Part shown: positions 1 through 8,866 of the stretch, piece after piece
Position numbering within the stretch: position 1 is the stretch's first letter
How the letters are laid out: each line of letters starts with the position of its first letter
Source of the DNA: Paenibacillus piscarius
GTDB taxonomy: Bacteria > Bacillota > Bacilli > Paenibacillales > Paenibacillaceae
Length of the DNA: 64,000 nucleotides
Assembly: GCF_022234545.1 (NCBI RefSeq)
Contig: NZ_JAIEUI010000009.1
Coordinates: 62,001 to 126,000, forward strand
Direction: 5' to 3'
Notes under the pieces: generated by a model
What the model saw: only the letters and a program-made list of their open reading frames with translations
The model's database searches: none
What the model was told of the DNA's origin: nothing
Made by a program: the position numbers and the translations under genes

Positions 1-712
1 CCATAACGACCGTCAGCAGATAGAGCATCAGCGGAACGGATAAGCCTCCCAGGATAGCCTTGACTGCCTGCTTGGGGTTCTGCATGAAGGCGACCAGCGT
101 CATGGTAACTTCACAACCGGTGAAGACAAGCACGGTGGACTTGAGTCCTGAGAATACGGGGGCGAGGCCATTGCCCAGTACAGGACGCAGATGATCGATA
201 TCGAACAGCCGCAGGCTGAGCACGAACGAGATCAGCAGAATCATAATACTGATCGGAAAGACAATGGTGAAGACACGGGCAATAGAATTGATGCCTCCGT
301 ATACCAGATAGGTACTGAGCCAGAGAAAAGGAAGAATCACCGCCCAGATCGGAGTCCCCTCCAGCAGGAAGAACAGGGTGACCTCGGCCAGACTGCGGAT
401 CTCAAAGCCGGCGATAATAATGAAATAACCGATTAGCAGCAGGGACAGCGCCCCGCCGATGTACTTGCCGGTGAGCTTGCCTGCGTACTGGAAGACCGTT
501 TTACCCGGGAACTGCTGGCTGATCTTCACCATGATGAATACAGCGAGCATAACAATAACTCCGCCGAGCAGGACAGAAATCCAGCCGTCCGGGGTCTTGA
601 CCTCCTTGCTGACGCTGCGCGGCAGCGTCAATATTCCTGCGCCCAGCAGCGTATTGTTCAGGAAAATGGCCGCTTGTGTAGCCGTGATTTTATCATCAGT
701 ACGTACGAACAT
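1..712 (-). CDS. GerB-family spore germination permease (3' end outside window)
   Basis: About 237 N-terminal residues are visible, starting MFVRTDDKITATQ. The protein is very hydrophobic, with at least six membrane segments in the visible part. This is the pattern of the amino-acid-permease-like B subunit of GerA-type germinant receptors, which sits in the spore inner membrane and takes part in germinant recognition. The ATG at 712 follows a strong GTAGGAGGAAC ribosome binding site on the minus strand. The gene lies 37 bp downstream of a GerA-type gene in the same direction, the usual A-B order of germination operons. A GerC lipoprotein would be expected further left, outside the window. The protein is truncated only by the window edge. 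The germinant cannot be inferred from sequence. Confidence 0.85.
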   Translation of the reverse strand, partial: MFVRTDDKITATQAAIFLNNTLLGAGILTLPRSVSKEVKTPDGWISVLLGGVIVMLAVFIMVKISQQFPGKTVFQYAGKLTGKYIGGALSLLLIGYFIIIAGFEIRSLAEVTLFFLLEGTPIWAVILPFLWLSTYLVYGGINSIARVFTIVFPISIMILLISFVLSLRLFDIDHLRPVLGNGLAPVFSGLKSTVLVFTGCEVTMTLVAFMQNPKQAVKAILGGLSVPLMLYLLTVVM

Positions 713-749
713 GATACGGCGTTCCTCCTACCCGCACAGGCGCGGTTTA

Positions 750-2438
750 TCATTTGCGTTGCTTCAGCCTGGTCTTCATCATCAGCGGTCTGCGTTTCAT
801 CAGCGCCATCGGGGCGCGGAGCAGCAGATCCTTCCAGTCGCTTAAGCGGAACGGCGAGATCGGCGTCAGATAGGGCACGCCGAAGCTTTTGAGCTTGGTC
901 AGATGGCAGCAGATCAGCAGGAAGAACAGAATTGTCCCGTACATCCCCAGCACGGAAGCGAACAGCATCCCGGCGAAGCGTAGCATCCGCAGGGTAATTC
1001 CGGCACTGTACATCGGAATAGAGAAGGAAGAGATTGCGGTAACGGCTACCGTGATGACCAGGAAGGGGCTGACGATACCGGCCTGTACGGCAGCATCGCC
1101 GATGATCAGACCGCCGACGATCCCCATCGCCGGACCGATCGGCTTCGGCAGCCGGATGCCGGCCTCCCGCAGAATCTCAATCGAGACCTCCAGGATCAGC
1201 ACTTCTATTAATGAAGGGAAAGGTACCCCCTGCCGCGTCTTGATGATCGTAATCGCCAGCTCCGTGGGAATCAGCCCCGGATGGAAGGAGATGAACGAGA
1301 TGTACAGCGCCGGAGCCATTAAGGCCAGGAAGGAGGCGGCAAAACGCAGCAACCGCAGCAGCGTGCCCGGCAGCCAGCGCTCGTAATAATCCTCGGGTGA
1401 CTGCAGCAGCATACTGAACGTCACCGGAGCAATCAGTGCGAAGGGCGTGCCGTCCAGCAGAATAGCGACTCTTCCTTCCAGCAGGGCCGCGAGCACCCGG
1501 TCCGGCCGTTCGGTGTTCTGCAGCTGCTGGAAGGGGCTGAGATAGTTATCCTCAATCAACTGCTCGATATAGCCGGATTCGGCCAGGAAATCCATATCGA
1601 GCTTGCCGATCCGGTTTTTGACCTCGTCCAGCAGGTCAGTGTTAACGATATCCTTCATGTAGGCGACAACGATCTCCCGTTCGATGGCGGTTCCTGCCCG
1701 GAAGGATACCATCTCCAGCTGATCGCTAAGGCCCTGGCGGCGCAATATAGAGGTGTTCTCGCTAAGCACTTCCGTGAAGCCCAGTCTCGGGCCGCGGAGC
1801 AGCGCTTCGGAGACCGGCTCGTCTGCCTGCCGGCTGGGAGCACCGGGCATCTCGATCAGGAGACCGCAGGGCAGCCCTTCGATCAGGAGGGCAGCATGGC
1901 CGAAGAGGACAGACTTATTGAAGTCCCTGATATGCTCTTCCTGTCTAAGTTCGCTGAAGGGAAGACGGTGTCCGGCCACTTCAACAGAAGACTGTGGAGC
2001 GGCAGGCATCTCATACATCAGGTAATGCATGACTTCCATACTGAGCAGCCGGTCGCTCTGCATCCCGTCGACATGGATGACGATTCCCTGCACACCTGTT
2101 TTCGCATTTGTGAATGCTCTGAAATGGACATCGCTGTTGTTGCCGATGCCGGATTTAACCGCCTGCAGGTCTGCCTGAAGATTACCGGTGAACCGGGCGG
2201 CGCTCTCCTCTGGAGCCTGCGCGGGCTGCTGCTGCGAAAGGGTTCTTGCGCCGTATCCGATCTGGCCGCGTCCGCTGCCGACCAGCTTGTAGAGTGATTT
2301 ATAGACATAGGCCAGGAGCAGCGGAACAAGCATAGCCACACCCGCCTGGGCGAAGATTGCCCAGCCGGGTATATAGGATAGAATCATACCGAACAGTGTA
2401 ATCATCCCCAGCTTTCGAATTTGGGTATAACGGAGCAC
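750..2438 (-). CDS. GerA-family spore germination receptor subunit A
   Basis: 562 residues. The family signature RPDRVLAALLEGR, followed by VAILLDGTPFALIAPVTF, lies near residues 311-345. Several membrane segments follow at roughly 355-510. The basic C-terminal tail contains YLTPISPFRLSDWKDLLLRA, typical of GerAA/GerKA proteins. The family forms the A subunit of nutrient germinant receptors with GerB (next gene) and GerC. The GTG at 2438 is the earliest possible start because an in-frame TGA lies three codons upstream; no strong ribosome binding site is visible. Odd point: residues 9-50 form a hydrophobic stretch that could make two membrane segments ahead of the soluble N-terminal domain, whereas most GerA proteins begin with the soluble domain. 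Family assignment is firm; the exact start is less so. Confidence 0.88.
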   Translation of the reverse strand: MLRYTQIRKLGMITLFGMILSYIPGWAIFAQAGVAMLVPLLLAYVYKSLYKLVGSGRGQIGYGARTLSQQQPAQAPEESAARFTGNLQADLQAVKSGIGNNSDVHFRAFTNAKTGVQGIVIHVDGMQSDRLLSMEVMHYLMYEMPAAPQSSVEVAGHRLPFSELRQEEHIRDFNKSVLFGHAALLIEGLPCGLLIEMPGAPSRQADEPVSEALLRGPRLGFTEVLSENTSILRRQGLSDQLEMVSFRAGTAIEREIVVAYMKDIVNTDLLDEVKNRIGKLDMDFLAESGYIEQLIEDNYLSPFQQLQNTERPDRVLAALLEGRVAILLDGTPFALIAPVTFSMLLQSPEDYYERWLPGTLLRLLRFAASFLALMAPALYISFISFHPGLIPTELAITIIKTRQGVPFPSLIEVLILEVSIEILREAGIRLPKPIGPAMGIVGGLIIGDAAVQAGIVSPFLVITVAVTAISSFSIPMYSAGITLRMLRFAGMLFASVLGMYGTILFFLLICCHLTKLKSFGVPYLTPISPFRLSDWKDLLLRAPMALMKRRPLMMKTRLKQRK

Positions 2439-2632
2439 GAGTTTTCATCTTCATGCAGTTTTCCAAACTTTATATAAAATTACTCATTATTACCGAAAAT
2501 AATTTAGCCCTGAGGGGCCGGCTTATATGCTCCCCGGGTCCGGAAGTCTTGCCAAGCGAAATAAGATATAATGCATAGAGTACAGGTTGTTCTATACATT
2601 CCGGAATGAAGCAGTCAGGAGAGAGACGGCAT

Positions 2633-3190
2633 ATGAAGACTTTACTGGTTACGGGCTATCGCGCGCATGAGCTCGGCATATATGACAGCAAGCATCAGGG
2701 CATCCCTTATATCAAAAAAGCGCTGGCCAGCCGGATCCTTCCGTTCCTGGAGGAAGGGCTGGAGTGGGTCATCACCCCCGGCCAGTACGGCGTTGATCTG
2801 TGGGCCTGCGAGGTGGTGCTGGAGCTGAAGCGCACATACCCGGGGCTGAAGCTGGGGATTATTACCGCCCATGCGTCCCCGGAGGAGAAGTGGAAGGAAG
2901 AGAAGCAGAATGAGTACCGCCGCATCGTGGCCGGTGCGGATTACTACGGTGCTGTAAGCAATGCTCCTTATGAGGGGAGCTGGCAGTTCAGGGCAAGGGA
3001 TGATCTGCTGTTCCGCAAAAGCGACGGCCTTCTGCTGTTCTACGACGAGGATGCTGCGGAGGGCAGCGCGAAATTCACCAAGGAGCGGGCGCTGAAGCTG
3101 CAGACGGAAGGGGATTACCAGCTCTATGTGATCCATGCGGAAGAGATTCAGAACATTGCCGATGAAGAGAGCCGGGCCGGTTATGAATGA
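2633..3190 (+). CDS. ypsA: YpsA/DUF1273 SLOG-fold protein
   Basis: 185 residues from the ATG at 2633, which follows an AGGAGAGAG ribosome binding site; an upstream ATG at 2606 lacks one. The protein opens with MKTLLVTGYRAHELGIY and has the Rossmann-like pattern of the SLOG superfamily: WVITPGQYGVDLWACEV near residue 47, and a C-terminal GLLLFYDE segment. Length matches Bacillus subtilis YpsA (about 180 residues). SLOG proteins are thought to bind nucleotide-derived ligands; YpsA in B. subtilis and Staphylococcus is linked to cell division and oxidative stress. The gene stands alone and is divergent from the germination operon. The ligand is not known. Confidence 0.85.
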   Translation: MKTLLVTGYRAHELGIYDSKHQGIPYIKKALASRILPFLEEGLEWVITPGQYGVDLWACEVVLELKRTYPGLKLGIITAHASPEEKWKEEKQNEYRRIVAGADYYGAVSNAPYEGSWQFRARDDLLFRKSDGLLLFYDEDAAEGSAKFTKERALKLQTEGDYQLYVIHAEEIQNIADEESRAGYE

Positions 3191-3333
3191 GAAAAGGGCT
3201 GAGAATTTAAGGCTTGTCCCATACAGGGGCAAAAGTCATAGTTTTTAAACAAGTGATTTAAAGCCACCCTCCTTTGGTTATATACATGACATGGCTTACA
3301 CTACTTGCCAAAAATACTTAGGAGGAATCGATC

Positions 3334-4260
3334 TTGAAGAAATGGACTACGTTACTTATGGGGGTTATGCTGTCGGTTGCTCTGGCTGCTTGCGGCAATA
3401 ACGAGAATGCCAAACCATCGGAAGGTGCTGCAACGGCTGCACCTGGAGGAAACGCGGCTCCGGAAGCATCGGCATCTGCTGCGCCTGCTGAACAGACATC
3501 AGACGGCGTTCCAACGGTAGATGAATTGATTCAGAAGTCGGTTGCTGCATCGGCTGATCTGAAGAGCTATGTAATGGAATCGCAGGTGAAGCAGAAGATC
3601 AACATTAAGACGGCCCAAGGGGATAACGCGCAAGACACCGATATGACCACGAAATCCGAGTTCGTTAAGGAGCCGCTGACGATGCATCAGGAGGTGCAGA
3701 TGAAGACGGCCCAGGGCGACCAGAAGATTGAGCAGTATGTGACGAAGGACGGCTTCTATTCGCAGATGAACGGACAATGGATGAAGATGCCTGCTAACAT
3801 GGGTGAGCAGGTCCTTACCGCTATGCAGCAGTCCGCGAACCCTGAGAAGCAAATGGAGCAATTCAAGGCACTTACCGATAAGACGAAGATCACCGAGGAA
3901 GGCGATAGCTACCTGCTGTCTGCCGAGGTATCCGGTGATGACGTCAAGGAGCTGGCGAAGACTTACATGAACCAGACCGGAAGCTCCGACCAGCAGATGG
4001 CTGCCATGATGGAGCAGATGAATATCAAGAGCATGAATATCGCTTACGCGGTGGATAAGAAGACTTACTTCCCGACCCGTACCGATGTAACCATGGTCAT
4101 GGATATGACCAGCGGCGACCAGACGATCTCGATTGATATGGATATGAAGGCAACCATCAGCGATCACAACAAGGTAGATGAAATCAAAGTGCCGCAGGAA
4201 GCGCTGGACGCGAAGGAATTGGAGATGCCGACAACTCCGTCCGCTCCGACTACTCCGTAA
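3334..4260 (+). CDS. Secreted lipoprotein, DUF6612/LppX-like
   Basis: 308 residues starting at a TTG preceded by AGGAGGAAT. The N-terminus MKKWTTLLMGVMLSVALAAC is a lipoprotein signal with the acylated cysteine at residue 20. A low-complexity Ala/Pro/Ser linker follows to about residue 50. The mature domain has the layout of the beta-sheet LppX/LprG-like or DUF6612 fold: an ELIQKSVAASADLKSYVMES helix, alternating strands and Met-rich stretches. Such proteins sit on the outer face of the membrane; some family members carry lipids or sense the envelope, but many have no known role. A Thr/Pro-rich tail ends the protein. A strong terminator follows at 4299-4340, so it is probably monocistronic. 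Confidence 0.75.
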   Translation: MKKWTTLLMGVMLSVALAACGNNENAKPSEGAATAAPGGNAAPEASASAAPAEQTSDGVPTVDELIQKSVAASADLKSYVMESQVKQKINIKTAQGDNAQDTDMTTKSEFVKEPLTMHQEVQMKTAQGDQKIEQYVTKDGFYSQMNGQWMKMPANMGEQVLTAMQQSANPEKQMEQFKALTDKTKITEEGDSYLLSAEVSGDDVKELAKTYMNQTGSSDQQMAAMMEQMNIKSMNIAYAVDKKTYFPTRTDVTMVMDMTSGDQTISIDMDMKATISDHNKVDEIKVPQEALDAKELEMPTTPSAPTTP

Positions 4261-4298
4261 TACGGCTTAGCAAGCTGCACAATCGTGCAACCAACAGA

Positions 4299-4340
4299 AA
4301 CGGCACTGCCATCCTTAGAAGGACGGCAGCGCCGTTTTTT
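4299..4340 (+). terminator. Rho-independent terminator after the lipoprotein gene
   Basis: Long GC-rich hairpin with arms AACGGCACTGCCATCCTT and AGGACGGCAGCGCCGTT around a short AGA loop, followed by six T. It ends the lipoprotein gene and could also serve the convergent gene that ends at 4366. Confidence 0.88.
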
Positions 4341-4365
4341 GGCGTATGATGTTGGCTAGATCATT

Positions 4366-5103
4366 CTAAAATTTGAACGAATTGCTGATAAGACCATAGG
4401 CTGCTCCGGCAATGACAGATGTGATCAGCTGGTAGAAAATATATCCGGTCACAATGTTGGCGATAGCAATCAGGTACAGCGTGTCTATTCCCCGGCCTCC
4501 CGCTGTGTTCAGCGGATACTGGAACAGGACGGTGTTCATGCTGATGAACACGAACAGGAACGACAGCGCAAGCAGCGTATTGGAGAACGAGTACACGCTG
4601 AAAATCAGGAACAGGATGGCCAGAACCTGCAGGGCAACCGCAGGTACGAGCAGTGTGCCCAGCCTTGTAATCAGCAGCTTGGGATCGAAGCTGACCTTCT
4701 CCACCCGGAGAATGGCGTAAACGGCTCCGCAGGCAATGGCAAGACCCGCTGCCGCGAATAGAAGCGGCTTCAGGAAGCCGGGGCCGAAGATGGCCGAGAC
4801 ATCCCATTTGATGAACAGGATGAGGAAATACAAAGCCGTCAGGATGGCCGTCAGTCCCATCGTGATCAGGCTGTTCATGAAATGCGCTGCCGGAATCTCT
4901 TTCATGATGGTGTACGGACGGGTCAGGACTCTCAGGTAAAAGCTCCAATATTGCTTGCCTACCGCTTGTGCCTGCTGCACACGTTCGTCTTTGAGCAGGT
5001 TATTGAACTGCTCGCTTACCTTGCGTTGGGGCTGCGGTTGCCCGGGTTGGTTGTTTGGCCCCTCGGGATTCGTGAAGGGCGTTCCGCCTTCGTGATTGTT
5101 CAT
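4366..5103 (-). CDS. Yip1-like multi-pass membrane protein
   Basis: 245 residues. The ATG at 5103 has a strong GAGGAGGAACAGCC ribosome binding site. The first ~55 residues are hydrophilic and Pro/Gln/Asn-rich (NNQPGQPQPQRK), facing the cytoplasm. A segment FYLRVLTRPYTIMKEI leads into five or six membrane helices from about residue 75 to the end. This layout matches the bacterial Yip1 (DUF1282-like) membrane family: a conserved 'RP' loop before the first helix, then a hydrophobic bundle. No enzymatic motif is visible. Function is unknown; related proteins are often found near lipoprotein or cell-envelope genes. The gene converges with the lipoprotein gene. Confidence 0.65.
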   Translation of the reverse strand: MNNHEGGTPFTNPEGPNNQPGQPQPQRKVSEQFNNLLKDERVQQAQAVGKQYWSFYLRVLTRPYTIMKEIPAAHFMNSLITMGLTAILTALYFLILFIKWDVSAIFGPGFLKPLLFAAAGLAIACGAVYAILRVEKVSFDPKLLITRLGTLLVPAVALQVLAILFLIFSVYSFSNTLLALSFLFVFISMNTVLFQYPLNTAGGRGIDTLYLIAIANIVTGYIFYQLITSVIAGAAYGLISNSFKF

Positions 5104-5226
5104 GGCTGTTCCTCCTCGTGTAATATATGGGAATCACCTTGGCTTATAGTATAAGGGGGCCCGCCCGAAATATCTAGATTTTGCCGGGTATTTCTCCAAT
5201 TTACATCGAAGTTGCGATCTGTTCCG

Positions 5227-5721
5227 TCAGTCTTCAGCCCGCACAAAGCCCTCTTCCGCCAGGTATTCGACTGCTTCTCCTTCTGTCTCGAACGCCATCT
5301 CCAGATGCAGCCCGGCATAGAGATACCACAGATCCTCCTCGAATTTCAGGCTCAGCGTATGACCGTCCGCATTCTTCCATAAGGAGGCGGTACCTGCGGC
5401 GTTCTTCTTCTTTTTGCGGGAGGGAGCCGGCGCTTCGGGAATGTAGGTCAACAGCGAATGGATGGAGGCATCCAGCAGCTCGCGCAGCTCTGCCTCTGAA
5501 TAATCGCGGATATTCACCAGTCCCTTATCGTCCGTCTCGTAGCCCCGCAGCAGACCGGCGTAGACGAAGCCGTTGCCGTTCGGATGAATGTGGGAAGCCA
5601 CAGTCTTCTTGTCATGCCGGCTCTGCTCCAGGTGATAATTCACCCGTCCCAGCGATACCTTCCGTGCTTCGAGCTGGGGGTAGGAATCAAGAATCGCTAA
5701 TTTCTGTTCAAAAGTAAGCAT
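5227..5721 (-). CDS. Conserved hypothetical protein, 164 residues
   Basis: Not recognised. It is a soluble protein starting MLTFEQKLAILDSYPQLEAR. It has a mixed N-terminal half (VNYHLEQSRHDKKTVASHIH, then a VYAGLLRGYE segment), a Lys-rich linker APAPSRKKKKNAAG near residues 97-110, and a C-terminal WYLYAGLHLEMAFETEGEA segment that looks like a small alpha/beta unit. No signal peptide, membrane helix or catalytic motif is visible. Codon use and the lack of an overlapping better candidate support it as a real gene. It lies between a membrane-protein gene and a two-component system, all on the minus strand, but spacing of about 90-120 bp gives no clear operon link. Confidence 0.65.
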   Translation of the reverse strand: MLTFEQKLAILDSYPQLEARKVSLGRVNYHLEQSRHDKKTVASHIHPNGNGFVYAGLLRGYETDDKGLVNIRDYSEAELRELLDASIHSLLTYIPEAPAPSRKKKKNAAGTASLWKNADGHTLSLKFEEDLWYLYAGLHLEMAFETEGEAVEYLAEEGFVRAED

Positions 5722-5808
5722 ATACAGCCTCCGGTTTCCGTGTAGAATCAGTTGATTATACCATGACCCGGCTCAGGGAACTACCGCCGCCCTGCGGTTC
5801 TGATCCAT

Positions 5809-7224
5809 TCACCGGGCAAGCGGCAGCCGCAGTACGAAGCAGCTTCCCTGGGGCGGGTCGCTGCCCAGCTCCAGACTGCCGCCCATGGCCTCGGCCAGCA
5901 GTCTGCTGAAGGTCAGGCCGAGGCCGAGACCGCGCAGCACACTCTGTTTGCCGGAGCTGCGGTAGAAGGCCTCGAAGACCCGCTCCCGGCTCTCCGGGGG
6001 AATGCCCGTACCATTATCGGCCAGGGTGATCTCCGCCATGCCGTCCGGGGCTTCGTTGAGGGTGAGCCGGAGCTGGAGCTTGCGGCCCTGCGCTTTCGCC
6101 TGCACGCTGTTGTTCAGCAGGTTCACGACGATCTGCTGAAGACGTATCGGGTCTCCGCGGAGCAGCAGCGGAGTCTTAGGCAGCTCCACGATGGGCGTGC
6201 AGACCTCCCCGCTCTGGGTCAGCTTCCACTGGTAGAGAATCTCCTCCAGCAGCGGAGCGGCCTCCAGCTCATCGTGCCGTACAGCGACCATGCCGGCGGT
6301 CAGTGCATTGTAATCCAGCAGATCAGCCACCATGTGCTGCAGCCGCCCGGCTTCCTGCAGGGCGATATCCAGGAACTCCCCGGCTTCCTCCCCTTCGACG
6401 ACTCCGTCGCGGACCGCATGGAGCAGTCCTTTGATGGAGGTGACCGGGGTCTTAAGCTCATGCGACACACCTGCGAGCATGATGGCCCGTGACTGCTCGA
6501 ACTGCTGGAGCTTGCCTGCCATCTCCTGGAAGGATACAAGCAGCTCATGGATCTCCCGTTCCTTGGCCCGCGTATCCAGCACGATATTGTACTGTCCGCC
6601 GCTGATCTGCGCTGCTGCGGACGCCACCCGCTTCACCGGCTTGGCCAGCTTGACGGACAGAAGATAGATGGTCAGCCAGCTTAAGCCGATCAGGAAGATA
6701 ATGATAATGGAGAAGAAGGTGATCTCCTCCTGCGGAATATGACGGAGGGAGCGCTTGGACTGTAAGACGAAGACTTGTCCGAGTACCCCCTGCCCGCTGT
6801 CAATCTGTGCCGAGGCCGCCTTGTATTCCGAATTGCGCGAATTGCTCAGCGAATCCTCCAGCTTATAGCGCATCTGCTCCCCGGTCATGGGCGGCTGGGA
6901 GAACAGCAGCTGCCCTTCCGTGCCGGTGATAATCACGCACATCTCTTCGTTCACTTTGAAGAAGCGCTTGCGGTCCTCGACCAGCTTGTTCAGGCTGGGC
7001 ACAATCTCCAGCTTCCCGTCTGTGCCCACGCTGCGGTCGGCAATCTCCTGGGCCAGGAGACCGGTTGTCTGCATCCGGTTATCCATCGCCTCCTGCTGAA
7101 TCCACCAGAAGGTGAACAGCGCAGCCAGCAGCAGCCCGATGCTGATAATCAGCAGGTAGCGCAGGGTCCAGTAGAAGAGGATGGAGGTCGGTTTTCTCTT
7201 CCGTCCTCGTCTCATGTTGTCCAT
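5809..7224 (-). CDS. Membrane sensor histidine kinase (HAMP, class I)
   Basis: 471 residues. A basic N-terminus is followed by a membrane helix at about 21-43 and an extracytoplasmic sensor segment to about 170. A second helix (FFSIIIIFLIGLSWLTIYLL) leads to HAMP (KPVKRVASAAAQIS). The phosphoacceptor H box SHELKTPVTSIKG lies near residue 255. The HATPase domain has N box NLLNNSVQAK, G1 DNGTGIPPE and G2 GLGLGLTFSR. It autophosphorylates on ATP and passes phosphate to the regulator encoded immediately upstream, whose 3' end overlaps this gene by 13 bp, so the two are translationally coupled. The stimulus is not evident; the extracytoplasmic region (~125 residues) is large enough for a PAS/Cache-like fold. 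Confidence 0.92.
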   Translation of the reverse strand: MDNMRRGRKRKPTSILFYWTLRYLLIISIGLLLAALFTFWWIQQEAMDNRMQTTGLLAQEIADRSVGTDGKLEIVPSLNKLVEDRKRFFKVNEEMCVIITGTEGQLLFSQPPMTGEQMRYKLEDSLSNSRNSEYKAASAQIDSGQGVLGQVFVLQSKRSLRHIPQEEITFFSIIIIFLIGLSWLTIYLLSVKLAKPVKRVASAAAQISGGQYNIVLDTRAKEREIHELLVSFQEMAGKLQQFEQSRAIMLAGVSHELKTPVTSIKGLLHAVRDGVVEGEEAGEFLDIALQEAGRLQHMVADLLDYNALTAGMVAVRHDELEAAPLLEEILYQWKLTQSGEVCTPIVELPKTPLLLRGDPIRLQQIVVNLLNNSVQAKAQGRKLQLRLTLNEAPDGMAEITLADNGTGIPPESRERVFEAFYRSSGKQSVLRGLGLGLTFSRLLAEAMGGSLELGSDPPQGSCFVLRLPLAR

Positions 7225-7892
7225 AATTGATAACCCGTTCCTCTCAGTGTGCGGATCTCGCCTTCGCTACCCGGCCAGTGCGAGAGCGCCTGGCGCAGTC
7301 TTTTGATCGAGAGATCGACCGCCCGGTCGCTTCCGTCATAATCCATCTCCCACACATGCTCCAGCAGCTGGTCACGGGTGCAGATCTGGTTCGGACGCTC
7401 GGCCAGGAACAGCAGCACGGACATATCGCGCGGGCTGAGGCTGACCTCGGCTCCGTTCAGGAAGACACTCCGGGCCGAGAAATCGATGAACAGGCTGCCG
7501 TAATGGCGCTTGCGGCTGCCGTCCGACCACTGCGAAGGGCGGCGAAGCACCGCCCGGACCCGGGCGATGACCTCCTCGGGGATGAAGGGCTTGGACATAT
7601 AATCGTCCGCTCCTCCATCCAGGCCCGCCAGCCGGTCCTTGATCCCGTCCCGGGCGGTGAGCATAATGACGGGGCAGCTGCTCCGCTCGCGGATCAGCCC
7701 GAGCAGCTCGAAGCCGTCCATCTCCGGCAGCATAATATCGAGCAGGACCAGCGAAGGCGGAGCTTCCTCGAAGGCTTCCAGGGCGCTCTGCCCGTCTGCG
7801 GCCCGGGTGACGTGGAAGCCCGCCTTGCGCAGATAGGCAGCCAGCACCCTAGCGATGGCCTCCTCATCCTCAACGATCAGAATGGATTGCAT
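7212..7892 (-). CDS. OmpR/PhoB-type response regulator
   Basis: 226 residues. The receiver domain has acidic residues in IVEDEEA, the phosphoacceptor Asp52 in LVLLDIMLPEMDG, the conserved Thr79 in MLTARDG and Lys101 in YMSKPF. A C-terminal winged helix (about 125-225) follows with RDMSVLLFLAERPNQICTRDQLLE and the recognition-helix region DRAVDLSIKRLRQAL. It pairs with the kinase encoded by the overlapping downstream gene. Targets are unknown; the divergent YceI-family gene that starts 147 bp away is a possible one by position only. Confidence 0.93.
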   Translation of the reverse strand: MQSILIVEDEEAIARVLAAYLRKAGFHVTRAADGQSALEAFEEAPPSLVLLDIMLPEMDGFELLGLIRERSSCPVIMLTARDGIKDRLAGLDGGADDYMSKPFIPEEVIARVRAVLRRPSQWSDGSRKRHYGSLFIDFSARSVFLNGAEVSLSPRDMSVLLFLAERPNQICTRDQLLEHVWEMDYDGSDRAVDLSIKRLRQALSHWPGSEGEIRTLRGTGYQLWTT

Positions 7893-8039
7893 AAGCTTCA
7901 GTCCCTTTTATGATTAAAATTAGGACCATTCTATCATATTCCCGGCCTGTCCGCTTTGACTTATTCCCGACATATTGCTCTGGTAGAATGGGATTCAGCT
8001 GGAACAAGCAGAGACCCAAAATGGGATGGAGGAGATCTT

Positions 8040-8753
8040 ATGAAGAAGAAAACCATTGCTATAACCGCAGCTATCGTCGTCATTGCAGGAGCCATTACAG
8101 CCTTCATATTGGTGAACAACAGCCTTGGCAACAAGGTGGAGATTGAATCTGTAATTCCTGAGCAAGCCCAGGGCAGCGGAGCCCAGAAGGAAGGGACCGC
8201 CAATGCGGCTGCTGCTGCGGCTGCTGTAACGCCGGAGCAGCTGAACGGAACCTGGAACATTACAGAGCCTTCCAAGGTCTACTGGTCCGTGACCACATCG
8301 AAAGAAACCGTGAATTTCGTAGACCCCTCGGTGAAGGGAACCTGGAACGTGAATCTGGACGATGCCTCTGCAATGACCGGTGAAGGGTCGGTCGACATGA
8401 ACGCGCTGGATTCAGGAACCGCCCCGCGGGACGAGCATGTCAAGGGAGCGGACTTCCTGTCCGTGGCAGAATTCCCGGAGGCCACCTTCACCGTGAAGTC
8501 CTTCTCGGAGCTGCCGAAGAAATGGACCGAGGGAACGGCGGTGCCGTTACAACTGCAGGGTACGCTGACCGTGAAGGGCATCGAGAAGGACGTGACGTTC
8601 GACTCGCAGGCCGCATACAGCGGCGGAGAGCTTAAGCTGTCGGGTACGACCACCGTAACCTTTGAAGACTTCGGCCTCAGCAACCCGCATTCCATCGTAC
8701 TGAGTACCGAGAACAATCTTGAGGTGCGCCTGGAGCTTGTGCTTAAGAAATAA
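8040..8753 (+). CDS. Membrane-anchored YceI-family lipid-binding protein
   Basis: 237 residues from the ATG at 8040, which follows GGAGGAG at the right distance. An N-terminal membrane helix (ITAAIVVIAGAITAFILV, about residues 6-24) works as an uncleaved anchor or signal. A Ser/Ala/Gln-rich linker follows. The C-terminal ~165 residues form a YceI domain: WNITEPSKVYWSVTTSKE, the VDMNALDSGTAPRDEHVKG signature with the characteristic 'D-R-D-HV' helix, PEATFTVKSF, GTLTVKGIEKDVTF, and a final FEDFGLSNPHSI. The family has a lipocalin-like barrel that binds isoprenoid-type lipids. It is transcribed away from the two-component operon and ends at a terminator at 8786-8830. Confidence 0.88.
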   Translation: MKKKTIAITAAIVVIAGAITAFILVNNSLGNKVEIESVIPEQAQGSGAQKEGTANAAAAAAAVTPEQLNGTWNITEPSKVYWSVTTSKETVNFVDPSVKGTWNVNLDDASAMTGEGSVDMNALDSGTAPRDEHVKGADFLSVAEFPEATFTVKSFSELPKKWTEGTAVPLQLQGTLTVKGIEKDVTFDSQAAYSGGELKLSGTTTVTFEDFGLSNPHSIVLSTENNLEVRLELVLKK

Positions 8754-8785
8754 TATAGAAGCTGGAAAAGACGAAGTTGGAGTGG

Positions 8786-8830
8786 ACCCTCCCCGTTGCC
8801 GCGGATTTGCGGCTGGCGGGGAGGGTTTTT
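8786..8830 (+). terminator. Rho-independent terminator after the YceI gene
   Basis: Arms ACCCTCCCC and GGGGAGGGT flank a 23-base loop containing a smaller GCCGC/GCGGC stem, followed by five T. It lies 33 bp after the YceI stop codon and just before the first 51-bp repeat array. Confidence 0.85.
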
Positions 8831-8866
8831 GATGTAGCTTGGGGTTGTGCGGCGGCGGGTGGGGCG

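Noticed and set aside
2549..2572. TTGCCA and TATAAT as a promoter for ypsA
   Set aside because: Only 12 bp separate the two hexamers, too short for sigma-A; the TATAAT alone is not enough.
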